Assembly (NCBI RefSeq): GCF_014640315.1 | Contig: NZ_BMGS01000006.1 | Location: 1-64,000, forward strand | Reading direction: 5' to 3' | DNA from: Hymenobacter glacieicola | GTDB taxonomy: Bacteria; Bacteroidota; Bacteroidia; Cytophagales; Hymenobacteraceae | Length of the DNA: 64,000 nt | Part shown: positions 39,140-48,335 of the stretch, piece after piece | Layout of the letters: the number at the start of each line of letters is the position of its first letter | Numbering within the stretch: position 1 is the stretch's first letter | Translations under genes and position numbers: made by a program | Notes under the pieces: generated by a model | The model's input: the letters and a program-made list of their open reading frames with translations, nothing else | Databases searched by the model: none | What the model was told of the DNA's origin: nothing

Positions 39140-40978
39140 CTACTGCCGCTCCAGGGCCAGCTGGTAGGCCCGGTCGTAGTGCACGCGCAGGTTTTTCCAG
39201 TCGTAGAGCTCGGCGGAGCTTTCCACGTTGTTGCGCTGCATAATTCGCTCCCGACGGTTGAGCTGCACAAATTGCCAGAGCATTTCCGTCAGCTCCGCCG
39301 CCGATTCTTCAAAGCTCTTTTCCTGACGCTTCACCACGTAAATGCCCTTGGCTTCGTGGTCGGGCACGGTTTCCATCACGTAGTCGCCGAAGCCGGAGAG
39401 GTCACTGGTAATGGCTGGTACGCCGCGGGCCACGCACTCCAGCGGGGTGTAGCCCCAGGGCTCGTAGTAGCTGGGGAAGATGCCCAAGTGGCAGCCCCGC
39501 ACAAACTGCCCGTACTCCATTCCAAACAAGGGTGAGGTAGGCGACACAAAATCAGGATGATACACGATTTTCACCCGGTCGTGCTGGTTGTTCACGAGGT
39601 TAGCGCGCCGCACGAAGTTGAGGATGTCGTCGGTGGCATCATCGACCAGGTTGTGGGTGATGACGGGGGGGAGGTTGGTGGTTTTCCAGCTTTGCAGGGT
39701 GCGCCGGTAGCGCAGCTTCCAGTAGTCGTCGACCAGGGCGTCGAGGTCGGGCAGGCGGTGGTCGGTGCCGGCCGCGGCGGCGTAAAACAGCCGCTCGCCC
39801 ACCTGGCGCTCAATGGCCTCGCAGGTTTCCTGCACCTCATCCAGAATAGCCCGGCTCTGTAGCACCTGCGGATTGATGCTGTGGAAGGGACGCTTGGTAA
39901 TGAAAAACATGACCACATTGCCTTCCAATCCGCTCTGCTGCAGGCGGTAGTTCAGGCGGGCCAGGGCCTCCAGGGTCAGGTCGAAGCCTTTGTTGTGGTA
40001 CTCGTAGCGGCCGCTCGTGAACAGGTACAGGGTCTTGTCCAGATCAAAAGAGTAGCTCTGGAAGAAGTGCGCCATCACGAACTCGTGAATCTTCGATTTG
40101 TACTGCTGGTGCAGGTTCTGGAACTCGTGCAGGGCCACAAACCGCTCAATGTTCAGCCCGTTGGGTAGCACCGCGTCCGGAATCCGGTCGAGCAGGTAAA
40201 TGCACTCCCGCACCGTCAGTTCGCTTACCGTGGTAAAGACGTGGGCGCCGTGGGCGGCGGCCCGCTCCATGGTTACGGCGGGCTCAATGTTGAAGTGCCG
40301 CGCCTCCGCCTGCCACTCTACCTGCATCAGGTGGTCGTAGAAGTTGGGGTCGTTCATGGCCAGGTAGCGGCCCAGCAGCGTAGCATGGGTAGTAAACACC
40401 AGATGCACGGGCACTTGGTCGCGGCGCAGGGCCGGAATGGCTACTCCCGTCATCCACTCGTGGAAGTGCGCTACCAGCCGCTGGGGCGGCACAACTTCGG
40501 TGGCCAGCACTTCCAGAAAAATCTTGGCCAGGTCGCCGAAGGCCACTACCTGGTGCAGCAAATCGTCGGTATCGGGCGTTGGAATCGTGTGGTGGTGCCA
40601 GAGGTCCGATTTAATCTGACCCAGCCGGGGGTAGGCCTGGTAGGGGTTAATCAGCACTACCCGGGGGCGGCCCGTTACCAGCCAAATGCCCAGGCAGATG
40701 TCGTAGCCGCGCTTGCGCATCTGGCGCACGGCGCCGGCAAACGGGTCGTTGAGGGCGGCCATCTGCTGGTCATCGTAGGGCTCAAACTCACCCTGGGCCT
40801 GGTTGGCAAAATAAGGCCCGAGCAGGCAGTACCGGTCGTCCCAGGCCTGCACGGTGGCGGGTACTTTGCTGCGGATAACCGTATAAATGCCCCCCACCTG
40901 GTTGCAAACCTCCCAGGCTACTTCCACGAGTAGGGCGTCCGGGGCAATAGGATCGGGGGCGGGAGCAGGAACTTGCAT
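39140..40978 (-). CDS. Glycogen synthase, GT3 (eukaryote-type)
   Basis: 612 residues. VEVAWEVCNQVGGIYTVIRS near 15-34 with the following YCLLGPYF is the hallmark of GT3 glycogen synthases of fungi and animals, not the GT5 GlgA of most bacteria; GT3 is common in Bacteroidetes. Later motifs are HFHEWMTGVAIPALR near 170 and PSYYEPWGYTPLECVARGVP near 505 with the catalytic E-x7-E. The enzyme extends alpha-1,4-glucan from a sugar nucleotide. The frame runs on to 41110, but ATG 40978 is the first plausible start. It lies downstream of the branching enzyme with a terminator-like hairpin between them. Confidence 0.92.
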   Translation of the reverse strand: MQVPAPAPDPIAPDALLVEVAWEVCNQVGGIYTVIRSKVPATVQAWDDRYCLLGPYFANQAQGEFEPYDDQQMAALNDPFAGAVRQMRKRGYDICLGIWLVTGRPRVVLINPYQAYPRLGQIKSDLWHHHTIPTPDTDDLLHQVVAFGDLAKIFLEVLATEVVPPQRLVAHFHEWMTGVAIPALRRDQVPVHLVFTTHATLLGRYLAMNDPNFYDHLMQVEWQAEARHFNIEPAVTMERAAAHGAHVFTTVSELTVRECIYLLDRIPDAVLPNGLNIERFVALHEFQNLHQQYKSKIHEFVMAHFFQSYSFDLDKTLYLFTSGRYEYHNKGFDLTLEALARLNYRLQQSGLEGNVVMFFITKRPFHSINPQVLQSRAILDEVQETCEAIERQVGERLFYAAAAGTDHRLPDLDALVDDYWKLRYRRTLQSWKTTNLPPVITHNLVDDATDDILNFVRRANLVNNQHDRVKIVYHPDFVSPTSPLFGMEYGQFVRGCHLGIFPSYYEPWGYTPLECVARGVPAITSDLSGFGDYVMETVPDHEAKGIYVVKRQEKSFEESAAELTEMLWQFVQLNRRERIMQRNNVESSAELYDWKNLRVHYDRAYQLALERQ

Positions 40979-41037
40979 GGGAAAGATAATTCGGTGGGAG
41001 TAGCGGCAAGATATGGTTCTAGCAGGGTTTCGCACGT

Positions 41038-41102
41038 AAAAAGAGCGGTGATTTGCCGGAGCCGCCAGTTTTTTTACTGCCGACCGGCACATCACCGCTC
41101 TT
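41038..41102 (-). terminator. Terminator between branching enzyme and glycogen synthase
   Basis: A 19-bp stem (41041-41059 with 41084-41102, one mismatch); the minus strand ends in TTTTTA. It suggests that glycogen synthase has its own promoter or receives read-through. Confidence 0.75.
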
Positions 41103-41129
41103 CTACGCAAGAGTGCCCGCCGGCAAGTA

Positions 41130-42947
41130 TTACTCCGGCTCCTGGGAAAGAATCAGCACTGAGTACGGCGCCAGCCCAAAGGTGCCGTGGAAAGGCTGGT
41201 CATCATACACCCCATATTCCGCCTCAGTATCGACGCTCTCAAAGTTGCCGAACTCCTGGTCGTAGCCCTGCCAGTCGGAGTTGAAGCGCACGCGCCACCG
41301 GCCTGCGCGCGGCAAGCCAATGGTGTAAGCGGGGTGGGCGCGGTCGGCGAAGTTGCAGAGCACCACGGTCGTGTCGCCGGGGCCGCCCTGGTCACGGCGG
41401 ATGTAAGCCAGGATTTTATCTTCGTTGTTGAGGTGGGATATATCCACGCGCTGGCCCAGCAGGCCCCGGGTGTTTCCGCTCAGGTTGCGCCGCAACCGAA
41501 TCAGGTCCTGGTAGAGGCGCACCAGGCCGGCGTGCGTTTCGGCCCGGCTCCAGTCCAGGGGCTGGTCGTCGGAGAAAGAGCCGTCGGCCAGCATGTTCTG
41601 CCCCTGAAAAATCATGGGAATGCCGGGGACCGTAAATACCAGGGCCGCGCCCAGGGTAGAGCGCTTTTTCGGAAACCAGGAAGCGGCATTGCCCGGCATG
41701 ATTTCCTCCGTCACGCGCGCCTTGCCGTTGGCTACCTCGTCGTGCGACTCCGTGTAGATGACGCGCTGAAAGGCGTCGCCGTTGTAGGTTTTGCTCACAG
41801 CCTCGGCCACAGCCTCCATGTTCCGGTCGGCGTCGTGGGGGGTAGTCAGCGCGTCGCGGATGGGGTACACGAAGCACGCGTCCCACTGGGCCGAAAAACC
41901 CTGGCCGTTTTCTTCCGGCGCCCTCGTGATGTACTCGTTGCCCAGCAGGTCCTCGGCAATGGTAATCTTCCAGGGCATCACGGCCCGGATTTCTTCATTA
42001 ATCCAGCGCATCAGGCTCCAGCCCTCGGGCAGGTCGCGGGAGGCGTCGGTGGTGCCGTCCACGTTGCGGATGTGGGCAATGGCGTCGCAGCGCAACCCGT
42101 CTACCCGGTACTCCTCCAGCCACATCAGGGCATTGTCGCGGATGTAGCGGCGCACGGCGTCGCGGCCGTAGTCGGGGCGGTTGTGGCCCCAGGGCGTTTC
42201 GGCGCGCCAGTCGTTGTAGAAATAAATGCCGCCCCCGTCGTTTTCATGCCAGCCATCAAACTGCCACAAATCCAGGTCGCCGGGGCCAAAGTGGTTGTAG
42301 ACGACGTCCAAAATAACGGCAATGCCGCGGCGGTGGGCCTGCTTGATAAACTTCTTGAAGGCCACGGCCCCGCCGTAATCGGTTTCAATGGCGAAGGGGT
42401 GAGCCGGATTATAGCCCCAGGACAAGCTGCCCGGAAACTCAGTGGCCGGCATCACCTCCACGGCATTAATGCCTAGCTCCTGCAAGTGGTCCAGCTTGTC
42501 AATAGCATCCAGGAAAGTGCCGGGCCGGGCACGGTCGGGGGCGTGAAAGGTGCCAATGTGCAGTTCATAGATAACCAGCTCATTCCAGGCCGGCATCTGA
42601 AACTCGTCGTTTTCCCAGTCAAAATCGGGGTCCGGTACCACGGAGTTGCCGGCCGAGTGCGTGACCTCGCGGGCGTACGGGTCGTTGCGGGTCAGCGCGC
42701 CGGTGGGCGTGGTGAGGTGGAATTTATATTCCGTGCCGGGGGAGAGGTCCGCAAAGTCGGCGGCCCAGTAGCCCTCGGTTTCGGGGCTGAGCAGGTGGGT
42801 AGTGGCGTCCCACTCGTTAAAGGGGCCGACCAGGGCTACGGCCGTAGCCGCCGGGGCCCACACACGGAAGGTGGTACCGTGTTCGTGCGGAAGAGCGCCC
42901 ATGCCGGCTTGCAGCACGGGGGCGGGGAGAAGGTCAGTTTTAGGCAT
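41130..42947 (-). CDS. glgB: 1,4-alpha-glucan branching enzyme (GH13)
   Basis: 605 residues. An N-terminal CBM48-like domain (GTTFRVWAPAATAVALVGPF) is followed by the GH13 barrel: DVVYNHFGP (region I), DGLRCDAIAHI with the nucleophile Asp (II), TIAEDLLGN with the acid Glu (III) and YTESHDEVANG (IV), then a C-terminal beta domain. It makes the alpha-1,6 branches of glycogen. Architecture also resembles malto-oligosyltrehalose hydrolase, but the pairing with glycogen synthase favours a branching enzyme. ATG 42947 fits better than 43004. Confidence 0.85.
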   Translation of the reverse strand: MPKTDLLPAPVLQAGMGALPHEHGTTFRVWAPAATAVALVGPFNEWDATTHLLSPETEGYWAADFADLSPGTEYKFHLTTPTGALTRNDPYAREVTHSAGNSVVPDPDFDWENDEFQMPAWNELVIYELHIGTFHAPDRARPGTFLDAIDKLDHLQELGINAVEVMPATEFPGSLSWGYNPAHPFAIETDYGGAVAFKKFIKQAHRRGIAVILDVVYNHFGPGDLDLWQFDGWHENDGGGIYFYNDWRAETPWGHNRPDYGRDAVRRYIRDNALMWLEEYRVDGLRCDAIAHIRNVDGTTDASRDLPEGWSLMRWINEEIRAVMPWKITIAEDLLGNEYITRAPEENGQGFSAQWDACFVYPIRDALTTPHDADRNMEAVAEAVSKTYNGDAFQRVIYTESHDEVANGKARVTEEIMPGNAASWFPKKRSTLGAALVFTVPGIPMIFQGQNMLADGSFSDDQPLDWSRAETHAGLVRLYQDLIRLRRNLSGNTRGLLGQRVDISHLNNEDKILAYIRRDQGGPGDTTVVLCNFADRAHPAYTIGLPRAGRWRVRFNSDWQGYDQEFGNFESVDTEAEYGVYDDQPFHGTFGLAPYSVLILSQEPE

Positions 42948-43193
42948 TGGTTGTCGATGGAAAGGAGCGGGGAAGCTCGACAACCGCTCATACTGCTTGC
43001 ACAACCGTTAGGTTGTAGCACGGCAGCTAAGCCCCTGAAACTGAAAGCAACGGATCTGTATTTTATCTTTCGGAGCAAAGTCGATTTCAGCCTAGTCGGC
43101 TTACTACCCGGTGGCTGCGACCTTACATTTTCGGGCGAACAGGGCTGCCCCATCCAGGGTAGCGGCGCCAGGGCCTGCCGCGGCGGGCAAAGG

Positions 43194-43892
43194 TTAGCCT
43201 GAGGTAACGGCGGTAGTCCAGCGGTTTTGCTGGCACCGGGGACAGGCGTGGTGTGGCTCCGCTGGTTGGTGGCGTTCCAGGTGGCCACAGCGCAGGCAGG
43301 CAAAGATGTTGGGCGCTTTCTGCTGCTGCTGAATGTAGTCCTCATCCCAGTCCGGAATTAGGGTCAGGCCGGGGTGGGGCGGCTCCTGGCGCAGCAAGGT
43401 AAAGTCGCCGTTGGCTTCCATGTAGAGGCGCTTCACCTGCCCTAGCTGGTCGATGCTGGAGGAGCGGAGCTGGGCGAACAGCCGCTCCTGGGGCAGGACT
43501 ACCTCCCGCATCTTGTCCAGGTTCAGGCAGCCGTCTTCCACCATAATAGCAATATCATCCTGCGACACTTCCTCGAACTTCTTGCTGCGTAGCGTGCGGG
43601 CGGCAATGTAGCGCTGGCCCCGCACAATAAGCAGGGTAATGCACATGGGCGGTAGCAGGCCCCGGTCGGGAGCTTGGATGGGTACCCCGATGGCGGCGGC
43701 CAGCGAAACCAGAGCGGCCATTTCGTTGCGGCTGAGCTGGGCACCCATGCGCTTGCCCATGAGCCGCATGGCCAGCAGCAGCAAGGCGTAAAAGAAGATG
43801 CCCCGCAGCAGCGTTTCCAGCAGAAAGCTCCACGGCACGTCGCCCAGAAAGAACCGCAACGGGTCAAATAAGTGGAAATCCTCGGGTTTCAT
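43194..43892 (-). CDS. DUF421 membrane protein with C-terminal zinc ribbon (copy 1)
   Basis: 232 residues. Three membrane helices within the first 90 residues, then the DUF421/YetF cytoplasmic fold (LRSSSIDQLGQVKRLYMEAN near 150-170). The last 40 residues hold CLRCGH...CPRCQ (C-x2-C-x14-C-x2-C), a zinc-ribbon pattern not part of the usual DUF421. YetF-type proteins are linked to stress and spore traits in Firmicutes but lack an assigned activity. Copy 2 lies 94 bp upstream; both were probably made by tandem duplication. Confidence 0.85.
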   Translation of the reverse strand: MKPEDFHLFDPLRFFLGDVPWSFLLETLLRGIFFYALLLLAMRLMGKRMGAQLSRNEMAALVSLAAAIGVPIQAPDRGLLPPMCITLLIVRGQRYIAARTLRSKKFEEVSQDDIAIMVEDGCLNLDKMREVVLPQERLFAQLRSSSIDQLGQVKRLYMEANGDFTLLRQEPPHPGLTLIPDWDEDYIQQQQKAPNIFACLRCGHLERHQPAEPHHACPRCQQNRWTTAVTSG

Positions 43893-43986
43893 AGCACAAC
43901 GTAAAGGCGTGAGTGAGGTAGCCTAGCCGCTACTGCCGGTGGGCCGAAAGGAGTTGTGAGTCAGCTTTGCAGTCGGGTGGGCGCGC

Positions 43987-44676
43987 TTACTCTGCGGCCG
44001 TTACCCACTGCTCCTGGCCGCAGTTGCGGCACCGGGCGCCGGTGTGGTCGGTGGGAGTAGCCAGGTAGCCGCAGTAATTGCACGTTTTCTGATTGGGGGC
44101 CTGGGGCTGCTCCTGGCGGAGCCTGTCGTCTTGCTCGGGCAGCACCGAGAGGCCGGGCACGGCAGGGGTGCGCCTGAAGATGCTGAAGGAGCCGTCGGCC
44201 TCCATGTACACCCGCTTTACCTGCCCCAGATGGGTAATCTTCTCGGCCCGCAGCTGGGCGAAGAGTTGCTCGTGCGAAACCCGTTCTTCCTGGAGCTTTT
44301 CAATTTGCAGCACCCCGTCTTTAGCCAGAACGGTCACGTCGCCTTGCAGCACTACCTCCACCCGCCGCCGTTTGAGGGCCAGCCCGTTGAGGCCACGCTG
44401 CAGAAACAGCACCAGCAGCAGCAGGACCACGGCCGGCAGCAGGCCCCGGTTCGGAATCTGCATGGGCACGGCCACAATGGCACCCAGCATCACCATCACG
44501 GCCAGCTCCGTTATGGTTAGCTGGGCGTTCATGCGCTTGCCCATCAGGCGCATGACCAGCAGGAAAATAAAGTAGATAAGCAAGGTGCGCACCAACACTT
44601 CCAGGGTAAATTCCAGGGGCGCGTCGCCAAACAGAATGCGCTTCCAGTCGCCGAAGCGGATGTCTTCTTTCTTCAT
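43987..44676 (-). CDS. DUF421 membrane protein with C-terminal zinc ribbon (copy 2)
   Basis: 229 residues, same plan as copy 1: helices within 1-90 (LLIYFIFLLVMRLMGKRMNAQ shared in character), a YetF-like fold with ITHLGQVKRVYMEADGSFSI near 150-169, and a C-terminal ribbon CNYCGY...CRNCGQ (C-x2-C-x13-C-x2-C). The two proteins have diverged well beyond a recent copy, yet both keep the ribbon, which suggests it matters. They may form heteromers. Function unknown; the genes are in line with glgB but 246 bp separate copy 1 from it. Confidence 0.85.
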   Translation of the reverse strand: MKKEDIRFGDWKRILFGDAPLEFTLEVLVRTLLIYFIFLLVMRLMGKRMNAQLTITELAVMVMLGAIVAVPMQIPNRGLLPAVVLLLLVLFLQRGLNGLALKRRRVEVVLQGDVTVLAKDGVLQIEKLQEERVSHEQLFAQLRAEKITHLGQVKRVYMEADGSFSIFRRTPAVPGLSVLPEQDDRLRQEQPQAPNQKTCNYCGYLATPTDHTGARCRNCGQEQWVTAAE

Positions 44677-44951
44677 AAGACGCCGTGGCTTTTCGTCGTA
44701 ATGCGGAAGCTGCCCTGCCTAGCTGCCCAAGCTGCTACCCTCTCCACAGGGCTGAACGAACAGGCCAGGCTGGTAGTTATACCGAAAAGGCGGAAATTGC
44801 CTCCGTATAAATGCGGCCTTGCCGGTGATGCTGACCCGCAGGTAGGCGGCCCGACACGGGGTTGCTGCTCAGCACTTACCGGGAGGGTAAACGGCTATGT
44901 TGTAGCTGGCGCTGTCCGCTCATTTCATCCAATACTCTGCTTCTTTTATCC

Positions 44952-45353
44952 GTGCCTCGTCCGAAACCTGTTATTTACGGCCTGTACTCCTGGACTCCCG
45001 AGTTCGGCCTGAGTTACTTGCACCCGGCCAACCGCCGCTCCTTTGAGTGGCTGGAACCCCTGGGCAAAGTCTTTGAAAAGATTGATGAAACCGAAGACTG
45101 GATTTTGCTGCGCTACGATGAGCAGCAGTTTAAAGTCAGCCGCGACTTGTTCCGGGAGCTGTACGGAAAGCCGCCCTTCAGCTTCGGCGACCTGGTAGAG
45201 CAAGTCAACCCCGAACCCGGCCAGCCGGCCCACCGTGGCCTGATTTCCGATGTATTCTGGGATGAAGCCACCGACCGGGCCCGCTTTCAGATTGTGGAGA
45301 AGAAGCGCAAAGTAAAGCGCATCTTCGAAGCCGACGAGCTACGCCTGGCCTAG
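44952..45353 (+). CDS. Conserved hypothetical protein
   Basis: 133 residues from GTG 44952 (VPRPKPVIYGLYSWTPEFGL). It is a small soluble alpha/beta protein with HPANRRSFEWLEPLGKVFEK and YDEQQFKVSRDLFRELYGKP; the C-terminal half reads like a beta barrel (GLISDVFWDEATDRARFQIV). I do not recognise a family. The frame continues upstream to 44862, but that part looks non-coding. No signal peptide. It ends at a GTCAT-family hairpin. Confidence 0.7.
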   Translation: MPRPKPVIYGLYSWTPEFGLSYLHPANRRSFEWLEPLGKVFEKIDETEDWILLRYDEQQFKVSRDLFRELYGKPPFSFGDLVEQVNPEPGQPAHRGLISDVFWDEATDRARFQIVEKKRKVKRIFEADELRLA

Positions 45354-45514
45354 GCTGCCTGAACAGTCAGGGCTTATGCATTGCAGCATGCTTGGCTTGA
45401 CGGCCTTGTAGTCTACTATCCGCAGAGCCCAGCAAGAGTTGCGCTTGGGTTGGAGGTGGTAGAGGCTTAGTTTCGTTAGCGCCCGTTGTCCTGAGCGTAC
45501 GTCTGGGCAAGCGC

Positions 45515-45573
45515 AAAACCTGTCATCCTGAGCAGCGCGCTTGATACGCGGAGTGCTCAGGATAACAGGTTTT
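45515..45573. repeat. GTCAT-family palindrome / bidirectional terminator
   Basis: AAAACCTGTCATCCTGAGCA (45515-45534) pairs with 45554-45573 over 20 bp with one mismatch. It lies between convergent genes and carries GTCATCCTGAGC, a variant of the repeat family. Another GTCCTGAGCG half-site lies at 45488. Confidence 0.8.
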
Positions 45574-45643
45574 TATTTCAGAAACGCTTAAAAAAAGCTT
45601 TTAAGCGCTAGGATGATGGCCTTACTAAAGGCATCAAGAGCTG

Positions 45644-46990
45644 TTACAAGCCTACCACGATACCGATTATAATAGCCACGGCCGCCAGCACCACCAGCGC
45701 CAGATAAAGCGGAAAGGCAAAGCGCCACCACTCATCGAACCGCACGCCACAGGCCGCCACAATGGCCATGAGGGCCCCGTTGGTGGGCGTTATCAGCTCG
45801 CAAAGACCAGCGCCGTATTGGTAGGCCAGCACCGTAACCTGACGCGAGAGGCCGATAAGGTCGGAGAGGGGTACCAGAAGGGGCATGGTGAGTACGGCCT
45901 GCCCGCTGACGCTGGGTACGGGCAAATGCAGGGCCGTGTGCACGCCCATCATGCCCAGGGCCGCCGTCCAGGCTGGCAGGCCGGCCAGCGGGGCCGAGAG
46001 GCCGTTGACGATGGTATCCACAATCTGGCCCTGCTCCAGCACCACGAAGATGGCCCGGGCAAACCCGATGAGCAGGGCAGAAAAGGCAATGTCGCGGAAG
46101 CCGGCAATGAAGCCCTCGGCCGTACCCGTGAGGCCCAAGCCGCCCACTAGGCCTGCCACTACCCCCAGCGTAAAGAACAAAGCCGCCATCTGCTCAAACT
46201 CCCAGCCCAACTGCAACACCCCGTAGGCGAAAAAGGCAAACCCGCTGAACAGGAGCAGCAACACCAGGCCGTGGTTGCGCCCGGCGGCCAGGGCGCCCGG
46301 GTCGGTGGCTTCGGCGGTTTCGGGCGGTAGGCGGTGGCGCACGGCGTAGCGCACGGTGCCCGCAATCCAGATGGCGAGGGCCAGCAGCAGAAACGCCAGG
46401 CGGAAGCCGCCGCCGGAAAGCAGGGGCAGTTGGGCCAGCTTCTGGGCAATGCCTACCTGAAACGGATTCAGGGGGCTGAAGGCCGCCCCCACGGCCGCGG
46501 AGCCAATGCTGACGGCGGCGGCCGTAACGGTAGGGTAGCCAATGCGGCGCATCAAAATCAAGAGCACGGGCACCAGGGGCACAATTTCCTCCTGCATATT
46601 TTCCAGGGCTCCCATGGTGGCAAACAGCACCGAAATAATGGGAATCACCACGGCCTCGCGCCCCTGAAACTTCAGCAGCAGCCAATCGACGCCCCGCCGC
46701 AGGGCGCCCGTCAGGTCGACGACGGTGAAGGCCCCGCCGGCCAGGAACACCAGGAAAATCACGGAAGCCGCGTCTACCAGGCCCTTCGGAATATCTACCA
46801 GCGCCTGCAGGGGACTAACCGGGGAGGCCGGCACCCGGTGGTAGGAGCCGGCAATAACTACCTCCCGGCCCGTCAGGGCATCGGTGTGGCGCTCAAATAC
46901 GCCCGCGGGCAGCAGGTAGCTCAGCAGGCAAGCCAGCAAAATAAAACCCACCAGCAAAACCAGCGGATGCGGAAAGCGAATCGTCTTCAT
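45644..46990 (-). CDS. YfcC family transporter
   Basis: 448 residues, about 11 membrane helices. The opening FPHPLVLLVGFILLACLLSY with YLLPAGVFER, and the two re-entrant-like segments (SVLFATMGALENMQEEIVPL near 120 and a second around HTALHLPVPSVSGQAVLTMP near 350) are typical of YfcC/DcuC-type carriers (PF03606). Homologues include arginine-ornithine antiporters and dicarboxylate carriers; the substrate here is unknown. The position near arginine genes is 28 kb off and proves nothing. Confidence 0.88.
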   Translation of the reverse strand: MKTIRFPHPLVLLVGFILLACLLSYLLPAGVFERHTDALTGREVVIAGSYHRVPASPVSPLQALVDIPKGLVDAASVIFLVFLAGGAFTVVDLTGALRRGVDWLLLKFQGREAVVIPIISVLFATMGALENMQEEIVPLVPVLLILMRRIGYPTVTAAAVSIGSAAVGAAFSPLNPFQVGIAQKLAQLPLLSGGGFRLAFLLLALAIWIAGTVRYAVRHRLPPETAEATDPGALAAGRNHGLVLLLLFSGFAFFAYGVLQLGWEFEQMAALFFTLGVVAGLVGGLGLTGTAEGFIAGFRDIAFSALLIGFARAIFVVLEQGQIVDTIVNGLSAPLAGLPAWTAALGMMGVHTALHLPVPSVSGQAVLTMPLLVPLSDLIGLSRQVTVLAYQYGAGLCELITPTNGALMAIVAACGVRFDEWWRFAFPLYLALVVLAAVAIIIGIVVGL

Positions 46991-47016
46991 CCCGCGAAGA
47001 TGGGAAATAGTAGGGC

Positions 47017-47050
47017 GGTGAGATGGTGATTCAGTGAGTTAATGAGTTCG
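47017..47050 (+). repeat. Short GTGA-rich degenerate repeat
   Basis: Units GTGAGATGGTGATTCAGTGA and following GTTAATGAGTT, spaced about seven bases. Same type as at 23103 and 33881. Confidence 0.4.
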
Positions 47051-47293
47051 GTTGGGTGCGCAGCGCGGTGTTGTCATCCTTAAAATCACAAGCAGCAAGC
47101 GCAGCAGGACACTAGTATGGCAACGGCCGGGCGCCCGCTGCGTCGGCTTTATTTCCGGCGCAGAACGCTCGCCAGCAGGAACATCGAGTTACCTGCTAGC
47201 GGCCTTAAATCCTGATGGTTGTATCGTGGCGAGTGAAGCCCAGCTCTGATGCAAGTTACTACATCACTTAATTACCAAATCACCGTCCAGCGG

Positions 47294-47301
47294 TATCTTT
47301 G
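47294..47301 (+). promoter_or_regulatory. -7 box of the small gene at 47318
   Basis: TATCTTTG, perfect TAnnTTTG, 16 bases before the ATG at 47318; this decides the start of that gene. The -33 region has only TTAATT. Confidence 0.5.
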
Positions 47302-47317
47302 GGTACTGGAGCTGCTC

Positions 47318-47563
47318 ATGAAATTTGCCGAATTCAAACAACTAAACATGTTCCGCCAGGCGGAGCACCTGCGTCGCCACGGCCACCTGCTGGCCGAGCG
47401 GCGGCAGGACAGCTTCCGCCTGCGCCTGTTTGCCGCCGCCGACTTTTACGCCGAGGAATGGTGCGAGTGGGATGAGGAGCGAATTCTCTTCATTCATCTG
47501 TTCCAGCACCCGGCCGGCCTGCACGAATACCTCCACGCCATCCGGTTGCCCAAGGAGCTATAG
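47318..47563 (+). CDS. Small hypothetical protein
   Basis: 81 residues from ATG 47318. It is rich in aromatic and charged residues (MKFAEFKQLNMFRQAEHLRR; later FYAEEWCEWDEERILFIHLF), and reads like a compact helix-strand protein. No family recognised, no signal peptide. The frame is open from 47249, but the -7 box at 47294 lies inside that extension, so the shorter form is preferred. It stands alone between convergent minus-strand genes. Confidence 0.6.
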   Translation: MKFAEFKQLNMFRQAEHLRRHGHLLAERRQDSFRLRLFAAADFYAEEWCEWDEERILFIHLFQHPAGLHEYLHAIRLPKEL

Positions 47564-47732
47564 GGTAGCCAGCAGCAAGCCGCGGCCGTTTGCCCTGCTG
47601 AAATCGACTACCCGCCGCAAGCGGCCCAGCCGCACCGACGAGCTACACCCCAATAGGAGCTTCTTCCTCAACTACGGGCGGCACCGTAGCGTGGCGCTAC
47701 CGCGGAAGATACCCGCTGATGGCCCGGCCATG

Positions 47733-48335
47733 TTACTGGCGCTCAATCTCCACTATTTCGTCCTTGTTGAGCATTATCTTCAGGTCGTAGCGGGTAAGCT
47801 CCACGGGCTCCGGGGCGAAGTTTTCCGGCTTGTTCAATTCCTCGGCGCCGGTTTCAGTGTCAATTTCGTAGTTGTTGGCCAGCAGCTTTACGCTGTTGCC
47901 GGCTACTTCCTGCACTTTCAGCAGAGAGTAATGCCCGTTCTCGGTGCGGATGTAGTACAGGTCGCCTTTGTGGGGGGCAGTTATGAATGTCTGATTAGCC
48001 TCCTGGCTGAGGCTGTTGCTTACCACGCCCCACAACACCCCAAGCGCGGCCAGGGCTGCCCCCGCAAAGTGCCATAGCGGCACGCCGGCGCGCTGCTTTA
48101 CCGTCTGAAATTCCTGGCGTAGCGCGGGGGGCATTTCCGTGGGGCGCAGAACCTGCCGGCAGTGCCCGCACTCTGAGCCGCCCGTTTTGCCCAGCGGAAA
48201 CAGGGGTACCCAGTACACGTGGGCATAGCGCCCCAGCACACTCACGCGCAGGCTATCCGGGGTAGCGCAGGTGGGGCAGGAGCCAGCCACGGGTTCAGTA
48301 CGCAGGTGGGAAGTTCGGTAGCCGTAGATAATCAT
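47733..48335 (-). CDS. Zinc-ribbon membrane protein
   Basis: 200 residues. A zinc ribbon with Cys 20, 23, 56 and 59 frames RYAHVYWVPLFPLGK, a pattern known from small zinc-ribbon proteins (PF17032-like). A membrane helix near 87-106 follows (WHFAGAALAALGVLWGVVSN), then an extracytoplasmic beta domain (GDLYYIRTENGHYSLLKVQE). Topology: ribbon inside, beta domain outside. The start ATG is preceded by an AT-rich region. Function unknown; a sensor or membrane assembly role is only a guess. Confidence 0.75.
   Translation of the reverse strand: MIIYGYRTSHLRTEPVAGSCPTCATPDSLRVSVLGRYAHVYWVPLFPLGKTGGSECGHCRQVLRPTEMPPALRQEFQTVKQRAGVPLWHFAGAALAALGVLWGVVSNSLSQEANQTFITAPHKGDLYYIRTENGHYSLLKVQEVAGNSVKLLANNYEIDTETGAEELNKPENFAPEPVELTRYDLKIMLNKDEIVEIERQ

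Larger units (their letters stand above)
46991..47317. other. Intergenic region with degenerate repeat patches
   Basis: Contains a GTGA-rich patch (47017-47050), then a broken GTTGTCATCC half-site near 47069-47080, and a TATCTTTG box before the following small gene. No gene visible in the first 300 bases. Confidence 0.45.

Noticed and set aside
41187..42476. 429-codon open frame on the plus strand
   Set aside because: It lies entirely opposite glgB, has no domain and its composition follows from GC-rich codon positions of the real gene.
45644..46990. YfcC transporter as part of an arginine catabolic operon
   Set aside because: No arginine deiminase or related gene nearby; speA and the ureohydrolase are 28 kb away.
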